Assembly: GCA_033085395.1 (NCBI GenBank)
Contig: JANQBS010000165.1
Span: 1 to 64,000, forward strand
DNA length: 64,000 bases
Origin: Xanthoparmelia taractica
Taxonomy: Eukaryota; Ascomycota; Lecanoromycetes; Lecanorales; Parmeliaceae
Reading direction: 5' to 3'
Below the pieces are notes generated by a model. That model saw only the letters and a list, made by a program, of their open reading frames with translations, did no database searches and was not told the origin of the DNA. Below are positions 1 to 8,605 of this stretch, piece by piece (the stretch's first letter is position 1; each line of letters opens with the position of its first letter). Made by a program: the position numbers and the translations under genes.

Positions 1-414
1 AAGTATAATTAAAATCGTTCTTGAAATAGCTTATAAAGATAATTATTTGGGATTTGAGAAGTCTTATAAGAAGATTTTAAATATTTAATATATTTATAAA
101 TTAATCAAATATCTTCGATAGTATATTAGATTCTACTCTAAATACCTTATTCTTTAAATACGTCAATATTGTTCTTATAACTCCCTGTAATCAATCGAGT
201 CTCCGCCAATATCGTTTTATATACTCACTTTAGATTTCATTTTAACACTCTTAAAATTAATAAATAAGACGTTCGATACTATTCTTTCTATAACAGATAA
301 ATTCATAAAGAAGATAACTTTCGTGTCTAGCAAAAAGAACTACTCTATCGCCTAATAAGCTACTATATTACTTAATAGACTTAATATTATAAATTAAGAA
401 ATCTTAAGGGTTTT

Positions 415-560
415 GCTCACGGATCGTGATAAAAAGTTTCTTTTTAAGCTTTAATCGAAGCTCTTTAAAAAGCTCGAAATAAACTTACTTTATTTAATTA
501 TTTATTATTCTTAGACGAATAAAAGTAGTAAGAGAACTAATCAAATAGCGAAGATAGCAC
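415..560 (+). pseudogene. Ghost Gypsy integrase core, copy A
   Basis: One degraded frame matches the segment of retroviral-type integrases around the second catalytic Asp and the QTDGQSERTN-type motif. The better-preserved counterpart is at 2917-3060. Many codons are turned into stops (TAA/TAG) by transition changes, so no functional protein can be made. Confidence 0.65.
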
Positions 561-826
561 TATAATTCTATTTATATATTATATAGAATTTCGCTCTCTA
601 ATCGTCAATTCTCTTACGAATATAAACTCTACTTAATAACTCGATCTTAATTACGATTAATAATAAAACTCTCAACGAATTAACTTACGAATTTTAACTT
701 AATAGATCACTTGATCTGCTTAGAGAAATTACTATATCTCTATCTTAGTCTATCGTTACCCGCATTTAAATAGCTAATATTATCTTATTTGCTAAGACAA
801 ATCAAAAATACCACTATAATAGAAAG

Positions 827-968
827 TGTCACGGTTTTGGCATATGCTCTCCGAATGCCAAGCCCGATGTGGATTAATATTGCTTCGGAGAAGAGTTTTC
901 AGAGCCTTCGTAGCATATTTAGTCAATGAAAGCAGTTAATCCCACTACACGTCCATTCGTTCGTGACA
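827..968. mobile_element. 142-bp TG...CA insertion (solo LTR or MITE-like) with 5-bp target duplication
   Basis: The element begins TGTCACGGTTTT and ends CGTGACA, so its ends are inverted (TGTCACG/CGTGACA). It is flanked by direct repeats GAAAG at 822-826 and 969-973. The matching place in copy B (around 3322) has one GAAAG and no insert, giving a clean empty site. Terminal TG...CA with a 5-bp duplication is what a solo LTR shows. A small inverted-repeat element with 5-bp duplication is the alternative. An internal inverted repeat TTGGCAT...ATGCCAA follows the left end. The insert has ordinary base composition inside an AT-eroded host, so it probably arrived after the host was mutated. Confidence 0.85.
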
Positions 969-1229
969 GAAAGCATTAATTAATATTTCTTAAGCAGAGC
1001 GATTAAGCTTATTTACGACTACACAAAAGCTATTTTATCTTTATCACTACTACCATTATTATTAAGCTATCTTAGTAGTATATTAATCTATTCGAGATAC
1101 TATAGAAAGTCGATAAATAGGTCTATAAATTAGCTATTTCAAGGCATTAAAATATATATTCGATCTTTAGCATTACCCAACTAAAGCCTATCCTTGACTC
1201 TAACCCGTATAATCGTTCTATCTCTAATT

Positions 1230-1465
1230 AGTTAGGTAGTGTGTATATAGAAGAGAATACTAATAAGTATAAGTCCTGAGAAGTAGAGCGAATTCTTAAC
1301 AAGCGAGTTATTCGAAAAGGTAGAGACTATATCACGTAGTATCTTATTAGATGATTGGAATACGAGCCTAAATATAATTAGTGATATAACGTTAAAGATC
1401 TCACGAACTTCAATAACTTAGTACGACAGTATAAGGATATAATAATTGCTGCTAATGTCATCTAA
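1230..1465 (+). pseudogene. Ghost chromodomain at the end of Gypsy pol, copy A
   Basis: The frame preserves a VERI-like stretch, R.V and YLIR(W) followed by an NVKDL-like segment, the layout of chromodomains that end chromovirus integrases. Stops interrupt it. The better copy lies at 3637-3827. Confidence 0.65.
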
Positions 1466-1793
1466 CACTACATTATATCTACTTATCTCATCGCTGCATT
1501 CAAACGACTTAACGAGTATTATTAATCGAGAATTATTTTTCTCTACTCGATAGCGTTTATGTAATTATTAAAGGAAGATATTAATTAATGACTATGTTGT
1601 TATTGTGATATTCTAACTACTTCTACACTATATACTTTCAACCGTCAATATAATCTTACTACCACTAGTTTTCTAGCATTTTTCCGTTAATACGAATTCG
1701 CTACTATAAGTAATAACATTAACAAATCAAAATTTAATTAAGATTATAATAAGTAAGCGAGATCGCTTATTTTTCTTGTTGTTGTGAGAACGT

Positions 1794-1967
1794 TGTTATA
1801 GTTTTCCTATATATTATTATTAAAGATATTCCGAGAAATAATATTCCGGGAAGATCGAGGAGGCTAGACTAAATTTATATTAGTTTCTCAGCATGATCTC
1901 CGCCCTGCGGCCCTTAGAATTCCACAGACTTTTCAATCATCAATCCCAAGACCTATTTTCCATAACA
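1794..1967 (+). repeat. 3' LTR-like end of Gypsy copy A
   Basis: This aligns with the less mutated 7409-7568. The ends read TGTTATAG and CCATAACA where the other copy has TGTCACGG and CCATGACA, so the TG...CA termini are visible and the differences are mostly transitions. It directly precedes sequence that resembles the pol of copy B, with no primer-binding site visible after it. Confidence 0.6.
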
Positions 1968-2916
1968 ATCTAAATATTTAAAAAAATAAGATATCTAATA
2001 GACTCTTCGCAGTATACTACTATTATTTAAATAGATTATTCTATTATCCTAAATATTATAAAATAATTATCGATTACTTTAATGAATTTTATTATAAGAA
2101 TAAACGTTCGTTTTATTAGAGCTTCTTAATTTCTTAGATAATTTCGTCTTAATATAATACAAGTCTAAAAAAGAGTATATCGTTCTCGATATACTTTTAA
2201 GACTTATAAATACTAATAGTATATCTCTTTCTAATAAATATAATAAGCTAAATATTCTCTTTATTACTATATTTATAAAGATAAGTTCTACGTTTCTTAA
2301 AGACCTCGAAAATAATTATAAGATAGACTTATTTTACGTTAGAATCTCTACTTTAATAGCTAAAAATAAGAATATTAACGAGAACGTTATCGATCTTTCT
2401 TTCGTTCGTGGTAAACATATAGACACGATATAGAAATATTAAAATCTTTTCTTTTATATTAGCAAGCTTATCGGCGTATAGCGTCTTTATATATTTTAAA
2501 ATATAATTAAAATCGTTCTTAAAATAGCTTATAAAGATAATTATTTAAGATTTGAGAAATTTTATAAGAAGATTTCGAATATCTAATATATTTATAAATT
2601 AATTAAATATCTTCGGCAGTACATTAGATTCTACTCTCAATATCTTATTCTCTAAACACGTTAATATCGTTCTTATAACTTCTTATAATTAATCGAGTCT
2701 TCGCTAATATCGTCTTATATACTTACTTTAAATTTTATTTTAATACTTCTAAAATTAATAAAGAAGAAGTTCGATATTATTCTTTTTATAACAGATAAGT
2801 TTATAAAAAGAGTAACTTTCGTATTTAATAAAAAGAATTACTCTATTACTTAATAAGCTACTATATTACTTAATAGACTTAATATTATAAACTAAAGAAT
2901 CTTAAGAATTTTATTC

Positions 2917-3060
2917 ACGGATCGTAATAGAAAGTTTCTTTTTAAGCTTTAATCGAAGCTCTTTAAGAAGCTCGAAGTAAACTTATTTTATTAAATTATT
3001 TATTACTCTTAGACGAATAAAAATAGCGAGAGAACTAATTAAATAGCGGAGATAGCATTA
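2917..3060 (+). pseudogene. Ghost Gypsy integrase core, copy B
   Basis: The degraded frame gives TDRNRKFLF, then LFKKL..N, then a decayed T.. .SERTN stretch followed by IAEIALRFYLY. This is the recognisable order of a Gypsy integrase core. Several codons are stops. Confidence 0.7.
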
Positions 3061-3636
3061 CGATTCTATCTATATATTATATAGAATCTCGCTCTTTAGC
3101 CGTCAATTCTCTCGCGAATATAAATTTTACTTAATAACTCGATCTTAATTATAATTAATAATAAAACTCTTAATAAATTAGCTTACGAATTTTAACTTAA
3201 TAGATTACTTAATCTACTTAGAGAAGTCACTACATCTCTATTATAATCTATCGTTACCCGCATTTAAACAACTAATATTATCTTATTTACTTAGACAAAT
3301 TAAAAATACCACTATAATAGAAAGCATCAATTAATATTTCTTAAGTAGGGCGATTAAGCTTATCTACGACTACACAAAGACTATTTCATTTCTATTATTA
3401 CTACTGCTATTATTACTATCAAGCTATCTTAATAATATATCGATTCTTTCGAAATACTATAGAAGATCGGTAAATAGACTTATAAATTAGCTATCCCAGG
3501 GTATTAAAATATATATTCGATTTTCAATATTGCCTAACTAAAGCCTGCCTCTGCTTTTGACTCTGACTCGTATAATTGTTCTATCTCTGATTAGTTAGAT
3601 AGTGTGTATATGAAAGAGAATATTAATAAGTATAAG

Positions 3637-3827
3637 TCCTGAGAAGTAGAGCGAATTTTCAATAAGCGAGTTATCCGAAAAGTTAGAGGCTTTGCCATAT
3701 AGTATCTTATTAGATGGTTGAGATACGGGCCTAAATAGGACCAATGGTATAACGCCAAAGATCTTATCAACTCCGATGACTTAGTAAGGCAATATGAGGA
3801 TGCAATCGCTATCGCTAACGCCATTTG
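3637..3827 (+). pseudogene. Ghost chromodomain at the end of Gypsy pol, copy B
   Basis: The frame reads EVERIFNKRVIRK, then YLIRWLRYGP, then a DQWYNAKDLI stretch and LVRQYEDA, closing with a TGA at 3825-3827. It has only two internal stops here. This matches the chromodomain attached to integrase in fungal chromoviruses, which directs insertion towards modified histones. Confidence 0.75.
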
Positions 3828-3998
3828 ACTTACGATATCTTATTCTCATGGCACTCACATCACATCTACTCATCTTATCGCTGCATTTAAACGACTCAAC
3901 GAGTATTGCTAACCGGGAATTACTTCCCTTTACTCGGTAGCGTTTGTGTGGTTGTTGAAGGGAGATATTAATTAATAATTGTGTTGTTTATGTTGCTA

Positions 3999-4101
3999 CG
4001 GGAAGTCCTGGGGGCGCAAGATACCAACGCAAGGTTACGCAACGCAAGATTCGCTTAATTATACCCACTAACTTAAATTTATATGATAGCCGCACCAAAA
4101 T
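3999..4101 (+). repeat. Left terminal inverted repeat of the MULE
   Basis: This is the inverted counterpart of 7121-7223. The outer 67 bp match almost base for base. The inner part is more diverged but still ends in the shared GCACCAAAAT. Confidence 0.9.
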
Positions 4102-4197
4102 TTGAGTACCTTGATAAATCACACCGATAGTTCTATTGCTATCATATTCACACATTTCAATTAATCTCACACCAAGTCAATTAAATATTTATAACCC

Positions 4198-6900
4198 CCC
4201 CATAACAGCTATAGCCATGAATCCCCCCATAGATCTTATTATAGACGCACTTTCCTCCCTCCTTATAGATCTTATCGACGTCGCAAACGACCCTCTCAGT
4301 CTCACTATTACGACTATAATATCTATTTAAGAACTTCATCTCTATCTCGACGAAGATCTTTATCTTATTCTTTAACGCGTAATTAATTATATTTCTCTCT
4401 CTCACCTTCTTTCACTTAATAAAAACAAGATATTTAATATACTCAATAACGCTTAAACTCGTCTATAAGACTATATATTTAATTAGAAATTTATTATCGT
4501 AATTAATTAATATAAGAAGATAGATCCTCGCAAGATTTATAAGTGTATTTATTATTCTATAAATATTAAGAATTAAAGAAAGCTATTAGAGTATAAAGGA
4601 GAATAAGATCTAAAGTATAATATTATTCGATAGTAAGAGAAGATTAGAATTAAGGTTAAGAGCTACGAATAACGTATATTTATAGTTTATAAGAATCTTT
4701 AACGCGATAAGAGCAATAAGATTTAAGTTCTAGATCTTAAGAAGTAGAAGTATAATTATAACGTCTTTCTTAATTCTCTAGATTATAAGATTTATTAATA
4801 ACGTTAATCTAACTATACTAAGGCTATTCTACTTATAAAAACCTATCGCTTCTCTAAATCTATATATAAATAGTTTATATATATTTTAGAGAATACGTCT
4901 AAGGAATTAAACGAGGTATTTTACATTAAAAAGAAGAAATATTATAATCTAATGCCCTCTATTACTCGTTCTCGTAATAAAATTCTTACTAATTTATTAA
5001 AGTATCTAGATAATTCAAATTTTATAGTTAAAGTTCGTTATATATACATTAAAAATAAGCTTAAGACTTTAATTAAGAGAGTTCTTTAATAAATCGTTTT
5101 AATCGATTACTATTAGCAGAGACTAACTAAGAGATTTATAAGCGATTTCTATATTTAGAATAATGCTATATTTAATACGAATATTTATAAATTACTCTTA
5201 TTTATAGCCGTTGGCGTTACTAATATAAATTAATTATTTCTCGTCGTATTCTTCTTCTCTACTTAGGAATTAGAAGTAGTCTATAACTTCTTTTTCGAGA
5301 TCTATAATAAATTTATTTAAAATAATTATAATTTCCTTAGAATTAATATTTTAGATTAAAATAAAGACCTTATTGCTTCTCTTTCTCTTATACTTTCTAA
5401 CTATTAATTATAGCTATATAATTAATACGTAGTTTAGAATATTCGAATTAGAGTTAATTGATCTAAATAAGATTATACTTATAAAAGAAAAGAGAATATT
5501 TTTAATGCGGCCTAACATTAAATTTAGTTATCTAATTTTATAATATTATAAGAGAATCGCGATTATTTATTAGAGCTATTATATAACGTAAATTAGACGT
5601 ACTTTTAAAAGTACTAATATTTAAAGAAGTTCAATATAGTGGCCTATTATACTAGAAATTATTATAATCTAGACTATTTCTTTACTTAGCGTAACGAGAG
5701 TATATATTTTATTTTTAAGATTGTTATAAATTTATAGATAACGCTAAAGAACGTAGTTAAGATTATATAGACGAAATTAAGACTTTAATATAAGAATCTT
5801 CGATTAAAGATTATTAAATCGCGCATTAAGCGATCTAAAGCCGTTAATTTTATAATCTTTTATATCGTTATTAAGAAGATTACTATATTTACTCTCAAGA
5901 AGATTAATTTTAAGTGAATAGCTATAAAGAAGCTTATTAAGAAGAAGAAGACTTAAATATTTATTTAAAAATTATTTATTAAGTCTTATAATTGCGAGAT
6001 TCTCGTTAGATATCTACTCTCTTATAGATATCTTCTCTTTCGAGTATACGATAAAGAATTCTCTATTTCTTAGTTATTATTTTATCCTCGTTGGTGAATA
6101 GACGATATTTTAGCTTTTAGAAGCTTTATATCACGTTATTTTAATAAGACTCTTAATTTATTTGATATAGATTTATCGACCTTTCGAGATAAGATTAAAA
6201 ATAAATATCTAAAGATTATTATAGAGCTTAATAATCTTTATAGTAAGCTATCTCGATAATAGACCGATTAATTAGTTAATTAGTTGATTACTTTTTAGGT
6301 TAATATCGCTAGTAGTTATATAGCAATTTAGAAGAATCTTTAGAATATCTCGATCGAGTTCTCGACTCTATCTTCTATTAAATAAGCAAATTAATTAGCT
6401 CTATAAAAGAAGAAAAAGCATAATAAGACTAATACGCGTAAGTTAATTATCGTAGAGATTTTTAAAAAGAAGACTCGATAGCAGAAGAAGTAGAAGAAAT
6501 AAATCTTAAAGCCTATCTATTAGATATTCCCCTTATCTACTTTTCGTCTCTCTTCTCGATCTTTTCTATCTTTCTTAATTATTTAATTAGCTTCTTCGAT
6601 TACTTAATTAATCTTAAAGTCTTAAAAATCTTGTAATCGATCTAAGAAAAGTAAGAATAATACTCTTACGACTTCGTCTTTCTTCTTCGCTTCGCCAATA
6701 CTTATAGAGTTTTTTAGAGATCGTTAGATCACGAAAAAGAAGATATAAGAGTTAATATTATATTAGAAGAGATTCCGAGAATCTATATTAAATGCTACAC
6801 TTTAGCCTATTATATAGTTAATTAAGAAGAAGTTTAAGTAAGATATAATATCTAATAAGAATATAGATAAGAGAGAGTCTTAGTAATAGCGTATTCTAAA
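4198..6900 (+). pseudogene. Ghost MULE transposase
   Basis: An open start is seen at 4198 (MNPPIDLIIDALSSLL). Later the frame is broken by many TAA/TAG codons. Around 4500-4560 a lysine-rich stretch with YKCIYY resembles a FAR1/WRKY-GCM1-type DNA-binding segment. At 5993-6031 the frame has a Cys followed by YLLSYRY. Undoing C-to-T changes would give the LPCRH-type core of a SWIM zinc finger. A YPRW motif at 6083-6094 fits the C-terminal HPRWW-like motif that follows it in such transposases. The DDE catalytic part was not resolved by eye. The right boundary is approximate. Confidence 0.65.
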
Positions 6901-6912
6901 TACGATTTATTC

Positions 6913-6984
6913 GATGAGAGATCTCTAGGCCTACTTGATGAGAGATTTCTAGGTCTACTTAGTGAGAGATTTTAGAGCTTATTT
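6913..6984 (+). repeat. Three 24-bp tandem repeats near the MULE right end
   Basis: The unit GATGAGAGATCTCTAGGCCT(ACTT) occurs at 6913-6936, 6937-6960 and 6961-6984. The third copy is more diverged. It lies in the subterminal part of the MULE, where tandem transposase-binding arrays are often found. Confidence 0.75.
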
Positions 6985-7120
6985 GATAAAGGATTCCCCT
7001 GAGAGCGAGCAATAAGCATATAATAACTACTTATTACATTATACATCCAGAAGTTTTCATATATAGGCCTTATGAAGTGATTGCGACAGCATAGTGTAGA
7101 TATCCTACCCAGCTACCCTT

Positions 7121-7223
7121 ATTTTGGTGCGGTTCCCATACAAATTTGGGTACCGAGGTATAATTAAGCGAATCTTGCGTTGCGCAACCTTGCGTTGGTA
7201 TCTTGCGCCCCCAGGACTTCCCG
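7121..7223 (-). repeat. Right terminal inverted repeat of the MULE
   Basis: This is the reverse complement of 3999-4101. It is followed directly by the 9-bp target duplication GTGTTGCTG at 7224-7232. Confidence 0.9.
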
Positions 7224-7408
7224 GTGTTGCTGTTATTGTGGTATTCTAACTACTCCTACACTGTATGCTTTCAGCCGCCAATATGACCTTATTGCCACCA
7301 GTTTTCTAGCAAGTTTGCCGCCAATACGAATTCGCTGACAACAATAACAAAGTAGTAATATCAAAGCAAGCGAGGTCGCTTGTTTTTTTCTTGTTGTTGT
7401 GGGATGTT

Positions 7409-7568
7409 GTCACGGTTTTTCTGCATGCCAAAGGCATTTCGGGAGATCGGGGAAGATCGGGGAGGCTAGGCCAAATTTGTATTAGTTTCCCAACAGATTT
7501 CTCCGCTCTGCGGCCCTTAGAATTCAGCAGACTTTCAACCATCATTCCCAAGATCATTTTCCATGACA
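7409..7568 (+). repeat. 3' LTR-like end of Gypsy copy B, little mutated
   Basis: This 160-bp segment begins TGTCACGGTTTT and ends CCATGACA. It aligns with 1794-1967. A short hairpin ATGCC-AAA-GGCAT follows the left end. The preceding GTTGTGGGAT could be the remnant of a polypurine tract. Confidence 0.6.
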
Positions 7569-8605
7569 CAAGGGAGTGAATTGGGAGTTTATAAACTAGT
7601 TTCTTTTTAAAGATAAAATCGTTATTCTAATTATATTAAATATTAAGTATATTAATATTCTTATAAACGAAGATAAAATATATTATTAATAAAGAGATAA
7701 ATCTATAAAAGCGAAGTTTAAAAGTAATAGAGAGTGTATATACTTCGAGTAGTCAACTTAATATAAGATAGACTTATTTAAATATAATAGAAATACAATA
7801 TCTATTATTAAGCTACTTTATTTGAATTTGCTATAGATAATATTTTAGTATCCTAGTGGTATCGAGATGAAGGAGATTCCACGTCAACTCATTGCGAACC
7901 AAATCTCTAACTGCAGTCAGCGATCCGTCGAGCCAGGAAGTGTATTAGTTGCTTTGATCCCGGTCACCCAGGCCAAAGATCAAGCAGTGTCATTCCAAGG
8001 CTGCACGGTCGAGATTGCCGAACTCGGTAAACATTGACAACAAGAAGGTAGGTAAATATGTCAATTGATCCCTACATTCCTACTCAGAGCGATTGACGCA
8101 GGGTGATCCTAATTCACAGCGGGTTTTCCCCACTTTTCTCCAGTGCCTTGGCATTTGACGCATTTGACTGGAAAGGTAAGGTACTCTCGTTATCAATCAC
8201 TACTTCGTCAGCAAGAACATGTCCTGGAACCGTGTCAATGGTAGGAATCATGTCAGAGATAACAGACTTCCAATGGGACAGTCTCATCCCTTTGGTCCTC
8301 CGCCTCGACTGGGATTCAACCATGCACACAACTCGAGACTTCCCTCACTATCTCCTCATCCGCAGTCCCGAAACGCTACCTCGTCACGTGCATAATCTCC
8401 ATCGGCATTGTACCCACCCCCGAGGGGTTCCCGACGTCTCTCAAGGTAGGCATTTTCTTCACGGAGTTTTGACTATGGGCTAGATCCGCACTTGGCTATT
8501 GATATAAATCAAACATATCTGCAAGCTCATATACCATTCACTTCTCAACCCCTACTAGTAGCTTGCACCAAGATCCGAAGCTCCTTGAACCTCGCCTCAA
8601 GAAAC
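7569..8605. other. Transition from AT-rich transposon block to normal-composition DNA; no gene called
   Basis: About 7569-7850 is AT-rich and matches none of the other repeats in the window. From about 7850 composition becomes ordinary. A short open stretch at 8371-8472 (+) reads KRYLVTCIISIGIVPTPEG and onward to a stop, and looks like the end of an exon. I do not recognise it and cannot connect it to a start. The rest is the likely upstream region of the polyketide synthase. Confidence 0.5.

Larger units (their letters stand above)
1..1967 (+). mobile_element. RIP-degraded Gypsy/chromovirus retrotransposon, copy A (3' part, runs off the left edge)
   Basis: This is very AT-rich sequence with stop codons in every frame. 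It aligns over most of its length with 2497-3990 plus 7224-7568, differing mainly by C-to-T and G-to-A changes. Around 415-560 the degraded reading frame resembles a Gypsy integrase core: a TDRD-like motif, then an FKKL-like stretch, then a decayed QTDG.SERTN-like segment ending in IAEIALRF-like residues. Around 1230-1465 it resembles an integrase C-terminal chromodomain (YLIRW, then a GP.. turn, then a KDL..). A short LTR-like end follows at 1794-1967. A 142-bp element interrupts the copy at 827-968. gag, protease and reverse transcriptase are not in the window. The RIP reading is inferred from the direction of the differences between copies. Confidence 0.85.
3999..7223 (+). mobile_element. 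Mutator-like DNA transposon (MULE), 3,225 bp, RIP-degraded
   Basis: Long terminal inverted repeats of about 103 bp flank it: 3999-4101 begins CGGGAAGTCCTGGGGGC and 7121-7223 is the inverted counterpart. Their outer about 67 bp are nearly identical. The flanks carry a 9-bp duplication, ATGTTGCTA at 3990-3998 and GTGTTGCTG at 7224-7232, differing only by two G-to-A changes. Long TIRs with a 9-bp target duplication are typical of Mutator-like elements. The interior is strongly AT-shifted but keeps a ghost transposase on the + strand with a SWIM-like zinc-binding motif. It sits inside Gypsy copy B. Confidence 0.88.
1968..7568 (+). mobile_element. RIP-degraded Gypsy/chromovirus retrotransposon, copy B (5'-truncated, split by a MULE)
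   Basis: The second copy of the element runs 1968-3998 and resumes at 7224-7568. The first about 530 bp look like a decayed RNase H/integrase linker, then integrase (2917-3060), chromodomain (3637-3827), a short tail and an LTR (7409-7568). The part after the MULE is much less AT-shifted than the same segment of copy A (1590-1967). No gag or complete reverse transcriptase is present, so the copy is truncated or internally deleted on its left side. The 5' boundary at 1968 is inferred only from the end of the copy A LTR. Confidence 0.75.

Noticed and set aside
3591..3824. 77-codon minus-strand open frame in the AT-rich block
   Set aside because: It is antisense to the ghost chromodomain of Gypsy copy B and has no own support.
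8114..8329. Minus-strand open frame upstream of the PKS
   Set aside because: No domain, no splice context. It looks like chance reading in normal-composition DNA.
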